From the NCBI GenBank assembly GCA_028718225.1, contig JAQUMI010000010.1, positions 1 to 38,199 of the forward strand: a stretch of DNA of 38,199 nt. Direction: 5' to 3'. Position 1 is the stretch's first letter. The number at the start of each line of letters is the position of its first letter. This document shows, one piece after another, positions 1-7,962 of this stretch. Both the position numbers and the translations under genes were made by a program. Source of the DNA: Candidatus Omnitrophota bacterium. GTDB taxonomy: Bacteria > Omnitrophota > Gorgyraeia > Gygaellales > Profunditerraquicolaceae. The notes under the pieces were generated by a model that saw nothing but the letters and a program-made list of their open reading frames with translations, ran no database searches and was not told the origin of the DNA.

Positions 1-369
1 GTGGGCGTATTTAACCATTGCAAATACGGACTCATTGCCCAGAGGTTCCCCGGAATCTTGGAAACCTATAAGCTACGCGTATTTCTTGAATCTATCGATG
101 ATTTTTTTACAATCGCCCAAACCCATATTACCCGGAGGCGAATTATCGCCTTTTACCTGCTTCAAACAGTACGTGCATCCGGCGTTACAGATATTCGTAG
201 GTTGAATTTTGATAAAATAAGGCCTGCAGGATAAGGTTGGCCTGCGCAATAGCCTTTCATATTCGGCCTTGAGCAAATTCATTAATTTCGGGATGGTTGA
301 ATAGCGAAGGAATAGGCTTGCGGCTTTGATGAAACGTTTGCCTACCAGCGCTCTTTCAATATGGATCAC
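1..369 (-). pseudogene. Radical SAM protein interrupted by an in-frame TAG; runs off window
   Basis: The reading frame opens with GTG at 369, preceded by AGGAAAG. It carries the radical SAM cluster motif CNAGCTYC (Cys61, Cys65, Cys68) after a basic N-terminal helix. It stops at codon 99, a TAG at 75-73. The same frame continues past that stop to the window edge with LIGFQDSGEPLGNES, which contains the GEP motif expected next in a radical SAM domain. Only one codon is therefore wrong, and frame and homology are intact on both sides. The stop would leave a 98-residue fragment without a SAM-binding core. It lies 23 bases downstream of the U32-family gene as the last visible gene of the glycan locus. 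TAG is an ordinary stop in neighbouring genes (393, 5143, 6887, 10806), so a point nonsense mutation or a sequencing error is more likely than recoding. Confidence 0.72.
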
Positions 370-392
370 GGCATCTTTCCTGCTTAAACAGG

Positions 393-1568
393 CTAAATTT
401 TACCTTTAATAATATTCTCTAGGATATGTTTATATACTCCGGCTGTTCTCTCCAGGTAGCCGCTTTCGTACCGGATGGCCTCCAGGGCAACTCTATTGCA
501 GTAACCGCACTCCGGGCAAGAACTGTAACTACAATCTTTATCCCTAAGGCCGGCAACAAAACCGTTAAGCTTCGTATTGTCGATATAGATATCCAGCCCT
601 TTCATCTGCCTGTCTAATTCCATTATTTTAAAAATATTGCTCTCCAACGGATGGAAATAATACTTTATTTTTAATAAAAAGTTTCCCGGATTCTTAGGTG
701 ATTTTCCCTGGAAAGCGGGAAGCAAATCCAGGAGGTTTCCATTATAGCTTCTCTTATGGTAACTCCGGGTGATATTGACTAGCGTAGCGGTTGAACATCG
801 GCGGTCAATCAATTTTATCGCGTCTATTCCGGCCTCTTCGTAAATCCCCAGATCCTCGGGCCGGATCCATTGTGAATATATAAAATTAACGGGATCTGCC
901 AGTCTCAGGTATTTACAATAAATCGCACAATAATCTACCGCAAAGCCAGCTTTATTTGAATAGGCTGTTTGTGAGCCGTGGGCAGACAACAATGCGTGGT
1001 ATTGAAAAAGATGGCAATGGGGCAGACAACTGGTATTGCCTATTAACCTTAATTTTACCTTGATTCCGTCCCGGATAATTTTAAGCAATTTAAAATTCCT
1101 GTTCAGGCAGGTATCCAGCAAAGTTATCTCATCAGCGCCGATTTCCTGCCAGTATCTGGCCTTTTGATAAGAATCAACCTGGGCGTAGGTCGAAACACAC
1201 ACCTTCAAACCAGGATAGGCATCTTTTATGATCTGCAGGATATAGGGGATAGTCACGGTAACCTTCTTTGCGCCATTTGCGACCAGCCAATCAAGCAAAC
1301 TCCTGATAGAGTTTCTTCCTGAACGGGTAAATTCTCGCGAAGAAAAACAAGGGGTATTAAGTATATAATTGAAATCTATACCGGCGTCACTGAGTTTTTT
1401 GACATGTCTGGCTAATCTTTTTTTGCTTACATTAGGCAGGCCCGAGGCGAACCTTCCTCCCCCCAGGACATCAATCGCCAGTTTTCCGTAGGTCTCTCTT
1501 ATACCCAGAGCCTTAAATTCAGCTATTAAAGCGTCGTCAAAATTAGTCGGAGGGATAAGTTCAATCAT
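393..1568 (-). CDS. Peptidase U32 / UbiU-UbiV-like iron-sulfur protein
   Basis: This 391-residue protein has the TIM-barrel-like pattern of the U32 (COG0826) family, with an early NTPCF segment, a central NTSCLPHCHLFQYH motif and further paired cysteines (DYCAIYC and a C-terminal CSYSSCPECGYC). Characterised relatives such as UbiU, UbiV and RlhA are iron-sulfur or RNA/quinone hydroxylation factors rather than proven proteases, and the cysteine content here fits cluster binding. The ATG overlaps the stop of the preceding B12-radical SAM gene in an ATGA junction, implying translational coupling. Its place between two radical SAM genes suggests it acts in the same modification pathway, but the substrate cannot be read from the sequence. 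Family assignment is moderate; specific function is unknown. Confidence 0.6.
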   Translation of the reverse strand: MIELIPPTNFDDALIAEFKALGIRETYGKLAIDVLGGGRFASGLPNVSKKRLARHVKKLSDAGIDFNYILNTPCFSSREFTRSGRNSIRSLLDWLVANGAKKVTVTIPYILQIIKDAYPGLKVCVSTYAQVDSYQKARYWQEIGADEITLLDTCLNRNFKLLKIIRDGIKVKLRLIGNTSCLPHCHLFQYHALLSAHGSQTAYSNKAGFAVDYCAIYCKYLRLADPVNFIYSQWIRPEDLGIYEEAGIDAIKLIDRRCSTATLVNITRSYHKRSYNGNLLDLLPAFQGKSPKNPGNFLLKIKYYFHPLESNIFKIMELDRQMKGLDIYIDNTKLNGFVAGLRDKDCSYSSCPECGYCNRVALEAIRYESGYLERTAGVYKHILENIIKGKI

Positions 1569-3130
1569 CCGTCATACCATTTAGGTTTTTTCATATGCAT
1601 AAAACCGGTAAGCCCCTTATATTTTCTCTTGCCGATGATTATACCCCACATTTCCAGGGACATCACTTTCAGGGTATTAATAAAAAACCACCAGTATAAT
1701 CCGCGTTTGTGCTTATGGGATGAAAACAGCCCCCGGATCAGCCAATGCGGGCGGTAAAGCACATAACGCTTATTCAACTCAATGTTCAGCTTGGCAAATT
1801 CCAACCGGGATATCCCGGTCTCCGAATTTAAAATCGGGGTGCTCCAGTCATATTTCGAAAAATCATCCTCATCCAGAAGCCCCTTCTCTTTGGCTTCCTG
1901 ATAAAGATAGGTCCCCGGGACCGGAGCCACGGGGTGAAAAGCCGGATAATCAATATCAATCTCAACGGCGTATTTTACCAGATCCAACATGGACTTGCGG
2001 GTATCAAAAGGCAGGCAGGTAACAAAAGTGCCCTGCCTGAAAACGTGGGGATATTTCCTTTTAAAGGTCATAAATACTTCTTTTATCAGTTCGCTGGAAT
2101 ACCCCGTTTTCCTGATCCTCTTTAAATCTTCGGAACAACATCTTTCAATGCCGATCAGGGGATGGATCAGACCCGCTTTAACCATCTTACCCAATATGCC
2201 AAGATGCTCATCCCGCAGAGCAAAATCGGCGCGCAAGAATGCCCACCAATATAAATCCTTATAATTTCTCTTTAAGAGGCCCTCGCAAAAAGCATCCGTC
2301 CAGGCCGGGTCAAGGTTAAAAGTAGGATCAGCCCAAATAATGTAACGCCGGTTATATTTATTATAAATTATATCGACTTCTTCAAGCGTCCTCTCCACAC
2401 TTTTAGTCCTGTACCTGGGGGCCACATCTAATTCATCCTTATCAATATCCGCCTTATTATGCTTACCCCAAAATGTCCACAAAGAACAAAAATTACACCG
2501 GTCAATGCAGCCGCGGGAATGCTCCAGCGTAACGCTCTGCGGCCAGAGATAACCAAAAGGAGAATATTTACCCATCGGCATCAGGTCAAATGCGGGTAAG
2601 GGTAATTTATCTAAATCCTCCGCTAGCGGCCGGCTAGGAGTCTGGCTTACCGTCCCATCTTTTTTATAGGCAATCCCCTTTACTGCGGCTAAATCGCCTC
2701 CGGCTTCCAGGACCCGGATTAATTCCACGATGGTCTCTTCCCCTTCGAAGCGGACAATAATGTCTAACGGATACCTGGTCAGACTATATTCCAGCATCCA
2801 GGAGAAAAAATGCCCTCCGGCGATGGTCAATACTTGCGGGTTAATCTCTTTTGCCAGCTTAAATAGCCTGCCTGCTTCGTGTTGATAAAGGGCTTCCTCT
2901 CCGGCGCCGACGATATCCGGTCTTTCTCTTTCTAAATTTTCCTTTAAGCTCTTCCAGCCTGTCTTAAGCGGAGGACAATCGATTATTTTTACTTCAATTC
3001 GGGGGAAAGCCATTCTGATGGCAGCGGCTATACAAGGAAGGCCCAGAGGCAGAAGAAAATTATCCGATTCATTGATAAACGGCCACATATAACGCGGCGG
3101 CCTGATTAGAATTACTTTTTTTATTTTCAT
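1565..3130 (-). CDS. B12-binding domain radical SAM protein
   Basis: This 521-residue protein has a cobalamin-binding Rossmann domain at about residues 5-140 (ILIRPP start, then the LPLGLPCIAAAIR segment, IVGAG, and IAGGHFFSWM). A radical SAM domain follows with the CIDRCNFC cluster motif (Cys208, Cys212, Cys215). The His of the classical B12 DxHxxG motif is not evident, as in many members of this superfamily. The C-terminus is rich in aromatic and basic residues. It starts at an ATG with GGAG eight bases upstream, 21 bases after the GT2 gene. Family members catalyse methyl transfers and other radical modifications of diverse substrates. The glycan-locus setting suggests a sugar or lipid substrate, but that is inference. 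Confidence 0.85.
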   Translation of the reverse strand: MKIKKVILIRPPRYMWPFINESDNFLLPLGLPCIAAAIRMAFPRIEVKIIDCPPLKTGWKSLKENLERERPDIVGAGEEALYQHEAGRLFKLAKEINPQVLTIAGGHFFSWMLEYSLTRYPLDIIVRFEGEETIVELIRVLEAGGDLAAVKGIAYKKDGTVSQTPSRPLAEDLDKLPLPAFDLMPMGKYSPFGYLWPQSVTLEHSRGCIDRCNFCSLWTFWGKHNKADIDKDELDVAPRYRTKSVERTLEEVDIIYNKYNRRYIIWADPTFNLDPAWTDAFCEGLLKRNYKDLYWWAFLRADFALRDEHLGILGKMVKAGLIHPLIGIERCCSEDLKRIRKTGYSSELIKEVFMTFKRKYPHVFRQGTFVTCLPFDTRKSMLDLVKYAVEIDIDYPAFHPVAPVPGTYLYQEAKEKGLLDEDDFSKYDWSTPILNSETGISRLEFAKLNIELNKRYVLYRPHWLIRGLFSSHKHKRGLYWWFFINTLKVMSLEMWGIIIGKRKYKGLTGFMHMKKPKWYDG

Positions 3131-3151
3131 TTAAAAACTCCGTAAGGATAG

Positions 3152-4009
3152 TTAAAAAAAACGGTAATTTTGACTGTTTATTTTATCATAAAATATACGA
3201 TTGGATATTAATATATATAAAATACGCGGAATATCGTAAAAAAATAAAGGCAAGAAATACCAATTTAAGCCCCTGTTCTTAAAAAGGGTAAGGTAGCGAT
3301 TACGCAGGCACAAATATTGCCGGATTTTTCTGCAAGTGCCTGAACTGTTCCCCTCATGGTAACAAACCAGGCCAGGCTCAAATAATGTTTTCCAGCCGCT
3401 TCTTTGGCTACGCCAGGCTAAATCTACGTCTTCAAACAAAAAGAAAAACCGTTCGTCAAAATAACCGGTTTTTTCCTTAAGGGCCTCCAGCATCTTCCGG
3501 TTATAAACAGCAGCGGCAGAACATGCTCCGAAAATACGCCTATCATTGTCAAACTGCCCCTGGTCATTCAGGCCTTTACCGATATCGTAAAATCTTAATA
3601 ATAATTTAGAAATATAGATACCGCAGGAATATATCGTTTTCCTGTCTGCTTGCAATATCTTGGCCTGAATCATTCCTAGATTAGGGGCTGGATTTTCTAT
3701 TGCCCTGAAAAGGCCGGAAATAAAACCTTCGCTTAAGATTACGTCGCAATCCAATGAAAAAACCCACGAACCTTTAGCGGCTTTAATCCCCTGGTTCCTC
3801 GCCCTGCACGCTCCCAGATTATCCTCATTCCGGATGACTAAGACTTTTGGGTATTTATTCCTTAAAAAATCGCAAGTCCCGTCCTTTGACCCGTTGTCTA
3901 CAACAATTATCTCCAAGTCCTGACGGGCCTGGCGAAAAATAGAATCCAAACAGCGGGATATAAAATCCTTGCTATTCAAAGTCAAGATAATAACGGATAT
4001 TAAGGGCAT
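3152..4009 (-). CDS. Family 2 glycosyltransferase
   Basis: This 285-residue GT-A protein begins with the GT2 signature ISVIILTLNS. It contains the VVDNGSKDGT loop, a SLDCDV variant of the metal-binding DxD at about residue 107, and an FEDVDLAWR acceptor-side motif. Members transfer a nucleotide-activated sugar to a growing glycan at the cytoplasmic face of the membrane. The C-terminal part is aromatic and hydrophobic (NWYFLPLFFYDIPRILYILI), which may associate with the membrane. The ATG shares one base with the TAA of the upstream GT4 gene (TAATG), so translation is coupled. The exact sugar and linkage cannot be predicted. Confidence 0.88.
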   Translation of the reverse strand: MPLISVIILTLNSKDFISRCLDSIFRQARQDLEIIVVDNGSKDGTCDFLRNKYPKVLVIRNEDNLGACRARNQGIKAAKGSWVFSLDCDVILSEGFISGLFRAIENPAPNLGMIQAKILQADRKTIYSCGIYISKLLLRFYDIGKGLNDQGQFDNDRRIFGACSAAAVYNRKMLEALKEKTGYFDERFFFLFEDVDLAWRSQRSGWKTLFEPGLVCYHEGNSSGTCRKIRQYLCLRNRYLTLFKNRGLNWYFLPLFFYDIPRILYILISNRIFYDKINSQNYRFF

Positions 4010-5115
4010 TATAGTCCTTTGATTATTCCAGAGAGTCTCTCGCCCAGGCAGGACAAAGAGTAATTACCCGCTATCCTTTGCCTGGCCATCTCCCCCATCT
4101 GCCTGCGCGAGGCCGCATTTTCAACCAATAATGACATTTTTTCAATAAACTCGTCTTTTGTTGATGCCAAAAAGCCATCTACTCCATCAAGAATAACTTC
4201 TTTGGCTTCGCCTATCCTGCTGGAAACTACAGGCTTAGCCATAGCCATATACTCAAATAATTTAGTCGGGCTTTTAGCTTGATTGAAATTAGTATTCTGG
4301 ATTAAAGGCAGCAGCCCTATATCTATACCGGATAGATAGGCCGGGATTTGGGCGGGGCTTAACCAATCCCTTACCCTGATCTTCTCTTTGTACCTTGAAC
4401 CATGAGCGTAACTTTTAAACTCCTGGAAATACTTCCCCATTCCTGCGGTATCCAGAAAAATATTATCAAATTTAGCGGCCAGAGACGAAAAGCAATCCAG
4501 CATAAACTTAAGGTTATCTCCCATCTCTCTATGATAGGCTGTCCCGATCCACGAAAAAACTACCGCGGGATCATCCCGACAGGGATATTTATCAGGGTTA
4601 AAATCCTCAATATCCACGCCCGTCGGCAGATAATGGGTATTTTTATTAAACCTCCCCAGGTAATGCTCCAGAAACCGGCTGGCGCTAATACAGGCAGTGG
4701 AATATTTGGCAATTTTTCTGGTTAAATATTCCATCTTAGAGCTGGGATAGAACCCCAGATAATACCTGGGGTCCTCCCTTATATTCCAATCATCGCAATC
4801 AAATACAAATTTATTTTTTTTAAATAATGCTATCAAAAATGGTGTAAGGCTATGATAATTAAGCCTCTGCATAAAGATTACGTCATCTTTACCGAGGGCG
4901 CTCTTTAGCCCTTTATAAGCCAGAATATTATATTTTAATTTTTTAGCTACTCCCATCCTGAATTCATTTTCGCCGTAGGAAGCGCCCAAATTATCCGCAA
5001 AAGAAAAAACCCGCGTCTCCAGGCCGTATCTGGTTAACTCCCGGGCAAAGCCGCAGCACCTTATCCGGGCCCCGGATAAATTATAGCCTTCGCGAGTAAT
5101 AAAAATTATTTTCAT
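4009..5115 (-). CDS. Family 4 glycosyltransferase
   Basis: This 368-residue GT-B protein has an N-terminal acceptor domain (residues about 1-170, including the FDCDDWNIREDP segment) and a C-terminal nucleotide-sugar domain. The GT4 donor motif appears as KSPTKLFEYMAMAKPVVSS, with a conserved Glu, near residue 290. The family uses a retaining mechanism with activated sugars. A CAGGG element lies just before the ATG. It sits 27 bases downstream of the GT-C gene and overlaps the GT2 gene by one base, so it belongs to the same operon. It resembles the GT4 at 10806 in length and in the DDW segment, suggesting they are paralogues, but the two are clearly divergent. Confidence 0.88.
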   Translation of the reverse strand: MKIIFITREGYNLSGARIRCCGFARELTRYGLETRVFSFADNLGASYGENEFRMGVAKKLKYNILAYKGLKSALGKDDVIFMQRLNYHSLTPFLIALFKKNKFVFDCDDWNIREDPRYYLGFYPSSKMEYLTRKIAKYSTACISASRFLEHYLGRFNKNTHYLPTGVDIEDFNPDKYPCRDDPAVVFSWIGTAYHREMGDNLKFMLDCFSSLAAKFDNIFLDTAGMGKYFQEFKSYAHGSRYKEKIRVRDWLSPAQIPAYLSGIDIGLLPLIQNTNFNQAKSPTKLFEYMAMAKPVVSSRIGEAKEVILDGVDGFLASTKDEFIEKMSLLVENAASRRQMGEMARQRIAGNYSLSCLGERLSGIIKGL

Positions 5116-5142
5116 TTTTACCCTGGCTTATCATGGTTCAAG

Positions 5143-6882
5143 CTAGCCGTTGGTCTTTCTTTTGTAGATATACCAGCAAAGACCGTTAGAGAATTTTAAT
5201 GTATCCAATAAAACGAATTCCTTATCTAAGGAAAATAGCCGGTTGAGATTATCGCTCCAGCCGCTATATGTTTTATATAACCTAAGATTTATCATCTTGC
5301 GTCTTTCAAGCATGGCTAAAAATCCTTCCCTTTTGGGCCAAGCTAATCCATCTTCCTCATAAGAGATAAATATCAAGTAATTAAAATACGGCAGGTTTTC
5401 ATAAAAAAAGTAATACGGCTCCAGCCAGTCTGCAACATATAATTCACTATTCCAATAGTATAGCCAATAAAGGGTTTCATAGCTATTCATATGTCCGGAA
5501 GACAGTACCGTGCCTATCCTGCAGTTAGTCCTGCTTCCGTAATCCCCGGCTATTATCTCCACTGCTTTTTTGGTCAACTTTATTTTTTCAGAATCATAAG
5601 TAAACCGAATACCGTAGGAAGACGATTTGACCCCGGTCAATATCGTCTTCTCCCCTATCCGGATACAGTTTTTCTCCGGACAATATAAGTAAAAATAAGA
5701 AAAAGCAAAATAAATAATTATAGCCGTACTAACTAACAATGATAATAATAAAGTCCTCATTTTCCTGTTGTTTATATGCCAGATAGCGCAAGAAGATAAT
5801 ATAGCTATGGGAGGCAGAATAGGCATTAAAAAACGGTCATGCTTAATCACCAAAAAACAGGAAAATAAAATAAAGGGTATAACTATCCAGGTTAAAAAAA
5901 CAATCTTATATTTGATCTTTAGTTTCGGAAGGTAAAATAAAGCCATAAAAAATGGCACCGCCAGAAGGATACTAATAGAATTAAGAAATAACGATTTAAA
6001 ATGATAAAGATAAAATTTCAGGCTATAAATAGCGCCTATTTCATGATTTTCCAAAAATTTTTGGCGGCTGGCCAGGTGCGTATTCAATTCTTTTAAAATC
6101 ATGCCGGCTTTATTACCCCACCATAACGACGCAATTAATAAGGCGATAAGCATAAACAAACTTATATTAAATAAAACCTTCAATGAAGGCCGGTTATTTT
6201 TTAATATATACTTGCTTAAAATCAACAGCAGCGGCCAGATAAAAAACAGAACAAACTGCCCCTTGATTAATATAGCCAGGCCGGTTGAAATACCCAGAAG
6301 CAGAGAGTAAAAGGAATTAGTAAAATAGCCTGTTCTGAGCATGAAAAAAATAGATAATGCGACCATTGCGGCTAAAGGCAAATCCAGGGAATACTGCCTT
6401 GAGCTTTCAAAAATAAGCGGATACATAGAAACCAGAAACATCGCCAACAACCCCGCCTGTTTATTCAGGGCGTCTTTAGCGATAAGATAAGTAGCAACCA
6501 TTAAAACTAGGAGAAAAACAGACATACTAAATCTAGTTACAAATAATGAATTACCCGCGAATAAATCAAGCAGGGAAGAAATAAAATAAACCAGGTTAGG
6601 CCAGTAGATGTTCGCTGCGGAAGAAAGCGGGGTATTGAATAACTCCAGAAGTTGCTTAGACTTAATAGAAAACGAAAGAATATCATTATTTATGATATGA
6701 TTAAAAATATTAAAGAACTTTAACTGATAAAAAAGATGGCAACTGACGTCATCCCCGGCGATTTCCGTGCTAAACTTAAGCCAAAAGTAATTATTTATTA
6801 ACTGGAATAAAATAATACTCCAGAAAATTACCAGGCAGGGCAGCTTTATTTTTCCTATAAATGATTTTTCCTTAATATCCAT
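5143..6882 (-). CDS. GT-C (GT39/ArnT-like) membrane glycosyltransferase
   Basis: This is a polytopic membrane protein of 579 residues from the chosen start, with roughly ten hydrophobic helices and a soluble C-terminal domain of about 180 residues. After the first helix comes the acidic pair AGDDVSCH, matching the first extracytoplasmic loop of GT-C enzymes where the catalytic Asp lies. Such enzymes use polyprenyl-phosphate sugars on the outer face. The frame is open upstream to 7011, but that would overlap the preceding radical SAM gene by 125 bases. The ATG at 6882 lies four bases after that gene's stop and directly precedes MDIKEKSFIGKIK and the first helix, so it is preferred. Donor and acceptor are unknown. 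Confidence 0.8.
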   Translation of the reverse strand: MDIKEKSFIGKIKLPCLVIFWSIILFQLINNYFWLKFSTEIAGDDVSCHLFYQLKFFNIFNHIINNDILSFSIKSKQLLELFNTPLSSAANIYWPNLVYFISSLLDLFAGNSLFVTRFSMSVFLLVLMVATYLIAKDALNKQAGLLAMFLVSMYPLIFESSRQYSLDLPLAAMVALSIFFMLRTGYFTNSFYSLLLGISTGLAILIKGQFVLFFIWPLLLILSKYILKNNRPSLKVLFNISLFMLIALLIASLWWGNKAGMILKELNTHLASRQKFLENHEIGAIYSLKFYLYHFKSLFLNSISILLAVPFFMALFYLPKLKIKYKIVFLTWIVIPFILFSCFLVIKHDRFLMPILPPIAILSSCAIWHINNRKMRTLLLSLLVSTAIIIYFAFSYFYLYCPEKNCIRIGEKTILTGVKSSSYGIRFTYDSEKIKLTKKAVEIIAGDYGSRTNCRIGTVLSSGHMNSYETLYWLYYWNSELYVADWLEPYYFFYENLPYFNYLIFISYEEDGLAWPKREGFLAMLERRKMINLRLYKTYSGWSDNLNRLFSLDKEFVLLDTLKFSNGLCWYIYKRKTNG

Positions 6883-6886
6883 ATGG

Positions 6887-7951
6887 CTATAGTTTGCAGC
6901 AACGGCAGCATTCCGGAAGTAATCCCCGGCGCAATGTCTTGCGTAAACCAAAAATCTTAACATTATTAAAAATCTCTTCCGGGCTTTGTTTCTTAATATC
7001 GCCCAGCTCATAATCGAGTAAAAACTGACAGGGCGTAACTACGCCGTCCGGACGGATAAAAAGTGAATGCCAGACAAAAAAGCACTTTCTTTTAGTATGG
7101 AATTCCCCTGTGTACCAGTTTTCTATCTCCTGGCTGCTTAAATCTGGCTTGATTAAAACAAAATTACCGTATTTCTTCCTGACCTCGGCCAATCTCTCAG
7201 CCAGCTTTTTGCTGAAGCCATCCGGCGAATTATAAGAATCGGCTAACAATGTCCCTAGGCGTGTATTTTTAAGCTCTTGGCTGGTGATAAAATTCAAATG
7301 CTCAAATTTAACCGCATCAACTCCCAGGTCTTTGGCGATAAAAGGGATTGTTTCTAAAGTATCCAGGCCCTGGCGGGTTATGGCACAGCTTAAAATAACT
7401 TTAGTTCTTTTAGTCTTTTTAGCGCAGGTTAAACGAACGGCCTCTAAAACCTTCGCATAGCTCCCCTTTACCAAAGTTATGGCATCATGAATATGCTGCG
7501 GGCCGTAGATGGAAAAAATTACCAGCTCAACCCCTGACTTAATTAACCGGTTAATCTTAACCTCGTCGAGCAGGGTGCCGTTTGTATTAACTCCGCACTG
7601 AAACCCATATTTTTTGGTAACTTTTAAGATATCGAATATATCCTGCCTAAGAAAAGGCTCTCCGCCGCTAAAAAACAGGACGGGTTTACTTCTGCCGGGT
7701 ATACTGCCTATAAATTTTTCAAAATCGCTGACACTAATTCCTTTAGTTGCAGGATTTAAATTGCCGCTAAAACTGCATATGCTGCAGCCAAGGTTACACA
7801 TCGAAGTAATCAGGAAATTCAGGCTTAAGAGATTGGTTTTACGGTTATCCTGAGCAAAAGAATATAAAAGATAATCCTTGAGCGCATCCCCTATATTCCC
7901 CAATCTAAATAAATGCCGGTAAAACCGGAATTCCTTTATCCAGGATATCAT
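6887..7951 (-). CDS. Radical SAM/SPASM domain protein
   Basis: This 354-residue protein has the cluster motif CNLGCSIC (Cys52, Cys56, Cys59) and the SAM-binding GGEP motif at residues 96-99. The C-terminal SPASM-like region carries further cysteines (a KRKCFFVWH segment, PDGVVTPCQF, and the terminal PECCRCCKL) for auxiliary iron-sulfur clusters. SPASM enzymes modify peptides, sugars (for example BtrN dehydrogenation) or other metabolites. The gene lies between asparagine synthase (11-base gap) and a GT-C glycosyltransferase (4-base gap), in the middle of the glycan operon. A role in sugar modification is reasonable but unproven. Confidence 0.88.
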   Translation of the reverse strand: MISWIKEFRFYRHLFRLGNIGDALKDYLLYSFAQDNRKTNLLSLNFLITSMCNLGCSICSFSGNLNPATKGISVSDFEKFIGSIPGRSKPVLFFSGGEPFLRQDIFDILKVTKKYGFQCGVNTNGTLLDEVKINRLIKSGVELVIFSIYGPQHIHDAITLVKGSYAKVLEAVRLTCAKKTKRTKVILSCAITRQGLDTLETIPFIAKDLGVDAVKFEHLNFITSQELKNTRLGTLLADSYNSPDGFSKKLAERLAEVRKKYGNFVLIKPDLSSQEIENWYTGEFHTKRKCFFVWHSLFIRPDGVVTPCQFLLDYELGDIKKQSPEEIFNNVKIFGLRKTLRRGLLPECCRCCKL

Positions 7952-7962
7952 GGCTGACTTGC

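Noticed and set aside
73-75. Pyrrolysine or other amber recoding in the radical SAM gene
   Set aside because: TAG is the ordinary terminal codon of several genes here (393, 5143, 6887, 10806, 22581, 33717), and no stem-loop or suppressor gene is visible. A point mutation is simpler.
1-234. Plus-strand open frame of 77 codons at the left edge
   Set aside because: It lies opposite the interrupted radical SAM gene, whose minus-strand translation carries clear family motifs on both sides of the stop.
5143-7011. Longer 622-residue form of the GT-C protein
   Set aside because: It would overlap the radical SAM gene by 125 bases, and its first 43 residues look like out-of-frame translation of that gene's Cys-rich end.
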